Source: an uncultured Collinsella sp.
GTDB taxonomy: Bacteria > Actinomycetota > Coriobacteriia > Coriobacteriales > Coriobacteriaceae
Length of the DNA: 11,091 nucleotides
Direction: 5' to 3'
Assembly: GCA_900761995.1 (NCBI GenBank)
Contig: CAAFEY010000175.1
Span: 1-11,091, forward strand
Shown here: positions 5,848 to 11,091 of the stretch, piece by piece
Position numbering within the stretch: position 1 is the stretch's first letter
Layout of the letters: every line of letters begins with the position of its first letter
The notes under the pieces: generated by a model
The model's database searches: none
Told to the model about the DNA's origin: nothing
Seen by the model: only the letters and a program-made list of their open reading frames with translations
Made by a program: the position numbers and the translations under genes

Positions 5848-6656
5848 GCGCGCGTCAGCCAGTCGCGCATCTCGTCCTTTAGGCGGCTCCAGGTTGCCTG
5901 CGTGGCGGGGTCGGTAAAGGGCCGCGTAATGCCAAAGGGCGCGTCGAGCAGGCGGTGGATATCGCCCTGTTCGCGCGCCAGCGCGCGGCTCGCTGGATAG
6001 ACGAGCTCAAACATAAAGCAGATGAGTCCCACCAGGTAGTCTGCGGGCTCATCGCGCTCATCGCGTGCGACGCAGCGGTGCTCGTCAAAGGCGGTAAGCG
6101 CCGGTGCCGAGAAGTGGCTGGCGAGAAATGCGTCCTCATCCACCTTGAGGATGGTCTCGACGGTGCTGTCGGCGATGGTGCGCATAATGTCGATCTTGTC
6201 ACCATCGCGCACGATATCGCAGAAGCTCCGCGTACGCTCGTCGAGCTGCGCGGGTAGACGAAAATCGCTGTGATAGGCAATGCTCGCTCGGATGAGCTCA
6301 TCTTCTGCCGGGTCATCGATAAAGTCGCGGATGCTCGTTACGGCGGGTGCATCGGCGGGATTCTCGCCAAAGAGGACCTCGATGCCCAGCGCTGCATGGC
6401 CCATGCTCTCGGCGTCCTTAAAGGTGTCCCAGCGCCGCAACTGCTCAAAGCGGCCCATATCGTGTAGCAGGCCGCAAAGCCATGCCAGGTCAATATCTTC
6501 TGACGACCAGCCCTGCTCGCGTGCTACGGCATCGCATGCCTCGGCCACGTGGTACGTATGCTCGATTTTGAGCGCGATGCGTGGGTTAGTGGCGTCGTAG
6601 GCATCGGTGTAGCTTTTGAAGGCCGCGCGCGTCCGGTCTCGATCGATAGCTGTCAT
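5844..6656 (-). CDS. HD-domain metal-dependent phosphohydrolase family protein
   Basis: 270 residues from an ATG at 6656 with AGGAAG upstream. It is soluble, with no signal peptide. The HD signature is complete: E-H33-T-Y-H36-V, L-L-H65-D66-M-G-R-F, a further MGH87 and AYH129, and IVRDGDKID near 148-156 supplying the last metal-binding aspartate. The phosphohydrolase core covers about residues 25-165; the remaining C-terminal 100 residues are mostly helical, with no motif I recognise. HD proteins of this size often act on nucleotides or other phosphoesters, but nothing here fixes the substrate. It is a single-gene unit convergent with etfA: its TAG (5846-5844) shares bases with the etfA TAA (5845-5847). 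It diverges from azlC across a 126-base gap. The family is confident; the substrate is unknown. Confidence 0.85.
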   Translation of the reverse strand: MTAIDRDRTRAAFKSYTDAYDATNPRIALKIEHTYHVAEACDAVAREQGWSSEDIDLAWLCGLLHDMGRFEQLRRWDTFKDAESMGHAALGIEVLFGENPADAPAVTSIRDFIDDPAEDELIRASIAYHSDFRLPAQLDERTRSFCDIVRDGDKIDIMRTIADSTVETILKVDEDAFLASHFSAPALTAFDEHRCVARDERDEPADYLVGLICFMFELVYPASRALAREQGDIHRLLDAPFGITRPFTDPATQATWSRLKDEMRDWLTRA

Positions 6657-6696
6657 AATGACTTCCTAAAAAGATGTGTCTTTCGATCCGGTGGCA

Positions 6697-6702
6697 ATTG
6701 TA
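6697..6702 (-). promoter_or_regulatory. Candidate -10 box for the HD-domain gene
   Basis: On the minus strand this reads TACAAT, one base from the TATAAT consensus, about 40 bases upstream of the start codon, which gives a leader of roughly 34 bases. The -35 position (ATCCGG at 17-base spacing) is poor. The site lies in the divergent gap shared with azlC, for which no convincing promoter is visible. Confidence 0.35.
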
Positions 6703-6782
6703 GGTGAACTCGGTTGCTGCCGGATGATGATTCTGCCGTGTCGCTACATGCGGCTCGGAGACCTTGTCAGGATGAGAAACGT

Positions 6783-7475
6783 ATGGTGCTCAAAATCGTT
6801 AGAACCGTCTGGCCAGTGATGCTTACCTATGTTGCAATAGGCGCGCCGTGCGGAATGATCATGGGGCAGACGGGAATGGAGCCCTGGATGGTCTTTGCTC
6901 TAAGCAGTACGTTTGTGACGGGCAGCGGCCAGTTTATGATCTGCAATCTTTGGCTGGCGGGCGTACCGGCACCTTCGATTATCGCGAGCGTTGCCGCCAT
7001 CTCCTCGCGTTTTGCGCTTTACTCGGCATCGATCGCGCCGCATCTGACGGGTGCCTCGAAGCGTCAGACGCTGGCTGTTGCCGCGACACTTACCGAGGAG
7101 GCATATGGCATCTCGCTTGCCAAGTTGGTTGAAGGGGAGGATTGGGGCCCGCGCGAGTCCTTTGTGCTCAACGTGATCCTCATCGCAACATGGGGCGTTT
7201 CGTGTACGATGGGCGCCATCGTCGGCGCCGTTGTCGATGTTCCCACCGCCGTTGCAGCCTTTGTCTGCACCTCGCTCTTTATCTGCCTGCTCTTTTCGCA
7301 GCGGCTGTCGCGCGGCAACGTCGTCGCGGCGGTTTCGAGCGCGGTGTCCGTCGCCGTATGCAAGTTCTTGGGCCTCGTGAATATTGCCGTGCCGGCAAGC
7401 GTCGTGGCCGGCATTGCCATTGCGTTGGCGTGCGATGCAGTATTTGACGGAAGAGGTGCCCGCGATGCCCGTTAA
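6783..7475 (+). CDS. azlC: AzlC-family branched-chain amino acid exporter, large subunit
   Basis: 230 residues from an ATG at 6783 with AGGATGAG upstream. The frame is open further upstream (to a possible start at 6714), but that stretch is hydrophilic and lacks the family's N-terminus. The protein is a multi-span membrane protein with AzlC (PF03591) features: an early P-V-M-L-T-Y-V-A-I-G-A-P-C-G segment, TFVTGSGQFM near residues 41-50, the SRFALYSASIAPHL region near 75-90 and TEEAYGISL near 102-112. The length is close to E. coli YgaZ. With AzlD it forms the two-component exporter of branched-chain amino acids and analogues (AzlCD, YgaZH, BrnFE). The azlD gene overlaps its last 11 bases, so translation is probably coupled. 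No Lrp-type regulator gene is nearby. Confidence 0.9.
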   Translation: MVLKIVRTVWPVMLTYVAIGAPCGMIMGQTGMEPWMVFALSSTFVTGSGQFMICNLWLAGVPAPSIIASVAAISSRFALYSASIAPHLTGASKRQTLAVAATLTEEAYGISLAKLVEGEDWGPRESFVLNVILIATWGVSCTMGAIVGAVVDVPTAVAAFVCTSLFICLLFSQRLSRGNVVAAVSSAVSVAVCKFLGLVNIAVPASVVAGIAIALACDAVFDGRGARDAR

Positions 7476-7788
7476 CGAGTTCTTGGTTCTGTGGCTGTCG
7501 TCGTGGGCTGCTATCGCGTTCTTTCGCATCGCGCCGGCGTTCGCCTTGCGCGGGCGGACCCTGTCGCCCCGCATTACCGAGGCCCTGGGCTATATCCCGC
7601 CCGCTGCCTTTGCCGCGCTGGTCGCCAACGACTTGGTGAGCCCCGGCGCGTTCGACGCGGGACTCTGGCCTGCCTTGGTTCCCTGGATTGCGGCCGCCGG
7701 CGTCGTGGTCGTGGCGGGCAAGACAAAATCGATGCTGTGGTGCTGCGTCTCGGGCATCGTACTCTATATTGTCTTGAGCCTTATATAG
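7465..7788 (+). CDS. azlD: AzlD-family small subunit of branched-chain amino acid exporter
   Basis: 107 residues from an ATG at 7465 with GAAGAGG about 8 bases upstream; it overlaps the end of azlC by 11 bases. There are three to four membrane segments: NEFLVLWLSSWAAIAFFRI, then LGYIPPAAFAALVANDLV, a WPALVPWIAAAGVVVVAG segment and SMLWCCVSGIVLYIVLSL. The layout FFRIAPAFALRGRTLSPRITEAL followed by YIPPAAFAAL matches AzlD (PF05437), where a proline-containing second helix is conserved. The size matches YgaH (about 110 aa). It is the obligate partner of the AzlC protein in an amino acid export complex in the cytoplasmic membrane. Confidence 0.88.
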   Translation: MPVNEFLVLWLSSWAAIAFFRIAPAFALRGRTLSPRITEALGYIPPAAFAALVANDLVSPGAFDAGLWPALVPWIAAAGVVVVAGKTKSMLWCCVSGIVLYIVLSLI

Positions 7789-7827
7789 GGCTGGCGTCGC
7801 GGGCGCCGAATCTCGTTCCATCCCAAC

Positions 7828-7857
7828 TTGTAGAATTTTTCACCGAGCTGGTCTATT
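7828..7857 (+). promoter_or_regulatory. Candidate extended -10 promoter upstream of kdgT
   Basis: TTGTAG (7828-7833) and TCTATT (7852-7857) are 18 bases apart, and the -10 is preceded by TGG, as in an extended -10. This predicts a leader of about 75 bases before the ATG at 7939. Downstream of it lies an imperfect inverted repeat, CTTTACTGTAGCAAAG (around 7879-7895), next to a TGGTACCA palindrome; either could be an operator. Matches to consensus are partial. Confidence 0.3.
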
Positions 7858-7938
7858 TCTTCTGGTACCATGGTCAAACTTTACTGTAGCAAAGCGTGAC
7901 GTGGGCTTTTGTACCCCGTCAGCGGAAATGGGGGTTTC

Positions 7939-8961
7939 ATGGCACAGGAAGCAACCGCCAACGAGCAAAAGAAATTCAAGGTCCCGCGCATCCCGGGCGA
8001 CATCATGATCTATCCCATGATCGTCGGTCTTTTGCTCAACACCTTCTGCCCGCAGGTTTTTGAGATCGGCGGCTTCTTTACGGCTGCCTGCCGCGGTGGC
8101 TCCAATACCATCGTCGCCGCGATCCTGCTGTTTGTGGGCGCCGGCATCAGCTTTAAGTCCACGCCGGGCGCCATCAAGACCGGCATCGTCGTGCTGATTC
8201 CTAAGCTTGTAGTGGCAGCCGCGCTGGGTCTGGGCGTCGCGTACTTCTTTAACGATAACTTTTTAGGCCTGAGCTCGGTTTCCATCATCGGCGGCATTAC
8301 GTTTTGCAACATGGCGCTCTATACGGGCATCATGGGCGAGTTCGGCGATGAGTCCGAGCAGGGCGCTGTCGGTATCCTGTTCTTTACGGCCGGCCCCGCC
8401 GTCACGATGATCATCCTTGGTGTTTCGGGTCTCGCCAACATCCCCGTCGGCACCATCATCGGATCCATCCTGCCGCTTGTTATCGGCATGGTCCTGGGCA
8501 ACTTGTTCCCGTTTATCAAGAACCTGCTGGTTCCCGGCGCCAATCCCGCGATCGCTGTAATTGGTTTTCAGCTCGGTGCGTCCATGAGCCTTTCGAGCTT
8601 CATCGCCGGTGGCATTTCGGGCATCCTGCTGGGCCTCATCACGCTCTTTATCGTCGGTCCCATTACCTTTGCCTTCGAGCGCCTGTGTGGCGGCAATGGT
8701 AAGGCGGCTGTGGCATGTTCCACCATTGCCGGCACGGCCATGACCACGCCGGTCGCCCTCGCCGAGGTCGCTCCGCGCTATGCCGAGCTTGCGCCCACCG
8801 CGTATGCGCAGATCGCCACTGCCGTCATCATCACGGCAATCATGGCCCCGATTCTGACCGGCTGGGTCGATAAGAAGTTCTGCCAGAGCAAGGAAGACCT
8901 GTCGCCTGCCGGTGTCGAGGCCATCGAAGAGGCTGTCGCGACCGACATCGATGGCGAGTAG
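7939..8961 (+). CDS. kdgT: 2-keto-3-deoxygluconate permease family transporter (KdgT)
   Basis: 340 residues from an ATG at 7939 with a GGGGG site a few bases upstream. The frame extends to a TTG at 7909, but without a ribosome site. The protein has about ten membrane spans and clear resemblance to E. coli KdgT (PF03812): an N-terminal RIPGDIMIYPMIVGLLLNTF-like start, GGITFCNMALYTGIMGEFGD in the middle, TAGPAVTMIILGVSGLA, and VACSTIAGTAMTTPVALAEV near the C-terminus, matching the family's SAGAAVATPVLIAE region. The family imports 2-keto-3-deoxygluconate by proton symport, for growth on pectin or uronate breakdown products. No kdgK, kdgA or uronate gene is nearby, so the substrate in this organism is inferred. 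The hydrophilic C-terminal tail (residues about 312-340) is acidic. It is probably a single-gene unit. Confidence 0.85.
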   Translation: MAQEATANEQKKFKVPRIPGDIMIYPMIVGLLLNTFCPQVFEIGGFFTAACRGGSNTIVAAILLFVGAGISFKSTPGAIKTGIVVLIPKLVVAAALGLGVAYFFNDNFLGLSSVSIIGGITFCNMALYTGIMGEFGDESEQGAVGILFFTAGPAVTMIILGVSGLANIPVGTIIGSILPLVIGMVLGNLFPFIKNLLVPGANPAIAVIGFQLGASMSLSSFIAGGISGILLGLITLFIVGPITFAFERLCGGNGKAAVACSTIAGTAMTTPVALAEVAPRYAELAPTAYAQIATAVIITAIMAPILTGWVDKKFCQSKEDLSPAGVEAIEEAVATDIDGE

Positions 8962-9006
8962 CAATCGATACCCATCAATGATTCCGGCGTGCAACTCGCG
9001 CCGTTT

Positions 9007-9050
9007 GAGCGCCCGAACGAGAGCTGTCTTGCAGTGACGTTCGGTCGCTC
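9007..9050. repeat. Long inverted repeat between kdgT and the diguanylate cyclase gene
   Basis: GAGCGCCCGAACG (9007-9019) and CGTTCGGTCGCTC (9038-9050) pair over 13 bases with one mismatch, around an 18-base loop that contains a small CTG/CAG stem. It begins 46 bases after the kdgT stop. It could be the kdgT terminator, although the following bases (TGCTATTATT) are not a proper T-run. It also overlaps a candidate -35 region of the downstream gene and could then be an operator. Confidence 0.55.
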
Positions 9051-9059
9051 TGCTATTAT
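9029..9059 (+). promoter_or_regulatory. Candidate extended -10 promoter for the diguanylate cyclase gene
   Basis: TATTAT (9054-9059) preceded by TGC is a good extended -10 motif, two bases from the TATAAT consensus. TTGCAG (9029-9034) lies 19 bases upstream as a possible -35. The predicted start near 9066 gives a leader of about 84 bases before the GTG at 9150. The right arm of the 9007-9050 inverted repeat falls inside the spacer, so hairpin function and promoter function may compete. Confidence 0.4.
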
Positions 9060-9067
9060 TCCCCTTA

Positions 9068-9112
9068 CCCCTGCGGAGTAGGGGGTGTTTGTTGCCCAGA
9101 TTCGAATTGGGC
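9068..9112 (+). other. Two small hairpins in the diguanylate cyclase leader
   Basis: CCCCT (9068-9072) pairs with AGGGG (9080-9084). GCCCA (9094-9098) pairs with TGGGC (9108-9112) around an ATTCGAAT palindrome. Both would lie in the predicted 5' leader RNA. The pattern does not match the c-di-GMP-I riboswitch motifs I know. They may be simple structural elements or regulator sites. Confidence 0.3.
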
Positions 9113-9149
9113 GATTCTGGCCACTTGGATATTGAAGGGAGGGCGTCTA

Positions 9150-10292
9150 GTGGTAAAGGCACTCAAGATCGAGATATTCCTGCTATGCATGATTATTCTT
9201 ATCGGACTTGCCGTACGAAGCCGTCGCTCCCTGTTCTCGAGCACCCAGCAGCTATTGTTTAGCATGCTTGGCTACACCTCTGCCGCGTACATATTATTCG
9301 ATATGATCTGGACGCTTTCGGACGGTGTGGACGGCACGTTGGGCATTGCTGCCAACTGGATTTCCAACGCGGTTTCGTTTTCGCTCTTTGCTATCGCGTG
9401 TCTCATTTGGTTTATCTATTCCGAGACGGTGCAGGGCTCTCGCCTTTTGACCTCGCGCTATAGGGTGGTGCTTGTAGCGTTGCCTACGGCTCTGGTGGTC
9501 GTGCTGGCGTTTACCAGTTACTGGACGCACGCCCTGTTCTATATCGATTCGCAGGGCGTGTATCGTCGCGGCTTTGCCTATATGATCCAGCCCATCGTCA
9601 GCTACTGTTACGTTATACATACGTCCCTGCATGCATTTGTGCAATCTCGCAGGGTCGAGAGCCTGCAGACGAAGGCCATCTATCGAACCTTGGCATTTTT
9701 CGCCATTCCGGCCCTGGTGGGCGGTACCTTTCAGGTCGTATACTCGGTGCCCGGCCTTTGTGTCGGCATAATGATTAGCATGTTGCTGCTCTACATCATC
9801 TACCAGGAGCAGCTCATCTCGACCGACCCGTTGACTGGACTTAACAATCGCAACCGTTTTGAGACCTATATGCTGTCGCTCTTCTCAAATGTGGATCAGG
9901 CCGAAGATGTATATCTGCTTATGATGGACGCCGACGGCTTTAAGCAGATTAACGATCGCTATGGGCATGTGGAGGGCGACCACGCTCTTCAGGTCATATC
10001 CGCTGCGCTCAAAGAAGTCTGCTCGGCGTCTGGCGGCTTTATCGCACGTTATGGTGGCGATGAGTTCGTGGTGCTCCAAAAGGCAGTGGCGCAACAGGAT
10101 ATCATGCATCTGTGCGCGACAATCAACGACGAGCTCGCGCGCGTCGAGGTTCCGTATCTGTTGCGGATGTCCATCGGCTACGCACGGGTTGGTGATGGCG
10201 TCGATACCTGGCAAGACTTGCTTCGTGCTGCCGACGCGGAGCTCTACCGCGTAAAGCGCGAGAAGAAGAAAGCCGGCGTTCAGATACGCTAG
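9150..10292 (+). CDS. Membrane-bound diguanylate cyclase (GGDEF domain)
   Basis: 380 residues from a GTG at 9150 with GAAGGGAGGG upstream. An in-frame TTG at 9132 overlaps that site and was rejected. Residues 1-219 hold about six or seven membrane helices (roughly 5-22, 33-55, 73-91, 105-123, 141-163, 179-197 and 201-218) and no recognised sensor family. The GGDEF domain starts at DPLTGLNNRNRF (226-237) and includes DADGFKQINDRYGHVEGDHAL (260-280) and the active-site RYGGDEF (300-306). SIGYA at 341-345 and ADAELYRVKR close the domain. All catalytic residues seem intact, so it should make cyclic di-GMP from two GTP. The inhibitory RxxD site is absent (ASGG at 293-296). It is a single-gene unit ending at a strong terminator. 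The membrane part probably senses an unknown signal; the output is unknown because no EAL or PilZ gene is nearby. Confidence 0.9.
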   Translation: MVKALKIEIFLLCMIILIGLAVRSRRSLFSSTQQLLFSMLGYTSAAYILFDMIWTLSDGVDGTLGIAANWISNAVSFSLFAIACLIWFIYSETVQGSRLLTSRYRVVLVALPTALVVVLAFTSYWTHALFYIDSQGVYRRGFAYMIQPIVSYCYVIHTSLHAFVQSRRVESLQTKAIYRTLAFFAIPALVGGTFQVVYSVPGLCVGIMISMLLLYIIYQEQLISTDPLTGLNNRNRFETYMLSLFSNVDQAEDVYLLMMDADGFKQINDRYGHVEGDHALQVISAALKEVCSASGGFIARYGGDEFVVLQKAVAQQDIMHLCATINDELARVEVPYLLRMSIGYARVGDGVDTWQDLLRAADAELYRVKREKKKAGVQIR

Positions 10293-10293
10293 G

Positions 10294-10335
10294 AAAAGGG
10301 GCGCACGACCGTTGCGATGGTCGTGCGCCCCTTTT
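10294..10335 (+). terminator. Intrinsic terminator after the diguanylate cyclase gene
   Basis: AAAAGGGGCGCACGACC (10294-10310) and GGTCGTGCGCCCCTTTT (10319-10335) form a perfect 17-bp stem with an 8-base loop, starting 2 bases after the stop codon. The A-run and T-run at the two ends would make it work in both directions, so it could also stop leftward transcription coming from the EamA gene. This is the clearest regulatory element in the window. Confidence 0.93.
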
Positions 10336-10482
10336 GCGTTTGTGGGGGCCACCGGTCGTAATGCCCAGGCGCGGTGCGGCAAGACGGGCGTCTGCCGCCG
10401 CGACTCGGTGCGAAATCAACGAGAACCAGTGCATTCCATTAAGCTAAAGTGTGTGAAGGCTCTCCCTAAAAAGGTGAGCTCT
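10336..10482. other. Short intergenic stretch between convergent genes
   Basis: 147 bases between the terminator and the end of the EamA gene. I see no gene in it. It has a few partial self-complementary stretches (GGCTCTCC/GGTGAGCTC near 10458-10480), but none forms a clean terminator for the leftward gene. The bidirectional terminator at 10294-10335 may serve both genes. Confidence 0.5.
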
Positions 10483-11091
10483 CTAGGCTTTTTTGGGTTT
10501 GTTGACGATGATGATGCCGCCGCAGACCAAGAGCAGGGCAACGATGACGGTAACGGGGCTCGTGCCAGCACCCTCGCCGAGCAGCAACGCGCTCAGAGCT
10601 ACGCCAAAGACCGGGTTCATAAAGCCAAAGACCGAAACGCGGCTGACGGGGTTGACGGCGAGCAGGCGGGACCACAGTGAGTACGCGACGGCAGAAATAA
10701 GTGCCATATAAATGATGAGTGCGATAGCGGGGGCGATTGCGGTGGGGGATAACGTGCCACCCATCAAAAAGCCGATGGCGGTGAGGACCAGGCCGCCGAC
10801 CAAGAACTGCCACCCGGCAAGCAAGACGCCGTCGTGCTTGCGCGAGAAGATGCCGATCAGGCAGGTCGAAAGAGCACCCGCGACAGTGGAGGCTAGGATA
10901 AAGCCCTCGCCATCGAGCCTGAAGCCAAAGGTGCCATCTGCGCCCGAGATGTTGACGAGCGCGACGCCGGCAAAGCCCAGCGCACAGCCAAGCACCTTGG
11001 CCGTATTGAGCTTCTCGGTGTGAAATGCCAGGGCGGCAAAGAGGATTGCGAGGAAGTTGGCGCTGGCCTCGATGATGGAGCTCGACATGGC
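10483..11091 (-). CDS. EamA/DMT-family transporter, C-terminal part (5' end beyond window)
   Basis: About 203 codons to a TAG at 10483-10485. The frame is open through the window edge at 11091. An ATG at 11088 begins in the middle of a membrane domain, so it is not the true start; family members are usually near 290-300 residues. The visible part ends the first EamA repeat (FLAILFAALAFHTEKLN, then VLGCALGFAGVALVNISG) and contains the full second repeat, from LDGEGFILASTVAGALSTCL to VIVALLLVCGGIIIVNKPKK. The second repeat includes SLWSRLLAVNPVSRVSVFGFMNPVFGVALSALLLGE, the hallmark helix pair of this family. These transporters export amino acids or small metabolites; the substrate cannot be read from sequence. 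The direction is convergent with the diguanylate cyclase gene. Confidence 0.88.
   Translation of the reverse strand, partial: AMSSSIIEASANFLAILFAALAFHTEKLNTAKVLGCALGFAGVALVNISGADGTFGFRLDGEGFILASTVAGALSTCLIGIFSRKHDGVLLAGWQFLVGGLVLTAIGFLMGGTLSPTAIAPAIALIIYMALISAVAYSLWSRLLAVNPVSRVSVFGFMNPVFGVALSALLLGEGAGTSPVTVIVALLLVCGGIIIVNKPKKA

Noticed and set aside
9066..9149. Possible c-di-GMP riboswitch in the diguanylate cyclase leader
   Set aside because: The short CCCCT and GCCCA hairpins do not show the conserved GEMM-type loop sequences, so only generic structure is claimed.
10123..10434. Minus-strand open frame of 103 codons over the end of the diguanylate cyclase gene
   Set aside because: It reads through both arms of the strong terminator and lies antisense to the GGDEF domain. 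It is Arg/Ala-rich low-complexity sequence with no ribosome site, typical of a shadow frame in high-GC DNA.
1..11091. CRISPR arrays, tRNA/rRNA genes, insertion sequences, prophage or attachment sites
   Set aside because: I looked for regularly spaced repeats, tRNA-like cloverleaf sequences, transposase motifs and flanking direct repeats and saw none.

Overview
The window looks like chromosomal DNA from a high-GC anaerobic actinobacterium of the Coriobacteriia, most likely a gut Collinsella or close relative. This is inferred from GC-rich coding sequence, strong AGGAGG-type ribosome binding sites, GTG starts, strictly anaerobic electron-bifurcation genes and secreted proteins of a kind I associate with gut anaerobes. 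No rRNA, tRNA, CRISPR array, transposase or phage gene is visible.

Layout. Positions 1-1877 (minus strand) hold a tight five-gene cluster, probably one transcript. In transcription order it encodes a 98-residue soluble protein resembling a trimmed DUF559/PD-(D/E)XK domain, a 169-residue protein with one membrane anchor and a beta-rich exterior, a 199-residue secreted beta-rich protein, a tiny secreted protein with a sortase-like tail reading LAQTDD, and the start of another signal-peptide protein cut by the window edge. This uncharacterised surface-protein locus is the most novel part of the window. Positions 1878-2221 are non-coding and contain an inverted repeat, tandem 7-base repeats and palindromes between the divergent cluster and the next operon.

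Positions 2222-5847 (plus strand) encode an FAD-linked 2-hydroxyacid (probably lactate) dehydrogenase, EtfB, and EtfA with a fused two-cluster ferredoxin domain. This matches the gene set of the electron-confurcating lactate dehydrogenase-Etf complex known from Acetobacterium woodii, which couples lactate oxidation with NAD+ to oxidation of reduced ferredoxin. An HD-domain hydrolase gene (minus) converges on etfA, and the two stop codons overlap.

Positions 6783-7788 encode an AzlC/AzlD branched-chain amino acid exporter pair. Positions 7939-8961 encode a KdgT-type 2-keto-3-deoxygluconate permease. A structured intergenic region precedes a membrane-bound diguanylate cyclase (9150-10292), which ends at a near-perfect intrinsic terminator. 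The window closes with the C-terminal part of an EamA/DMT-family transporter on the minus strand.

The metabolic genes look like separate transcription units with no shared pathway: hydroxyacid oxidation, amino acid export, sugar-acid uptake and c-di-GMP signalling. All functional calls are read from motifs by eye; no database search was run.
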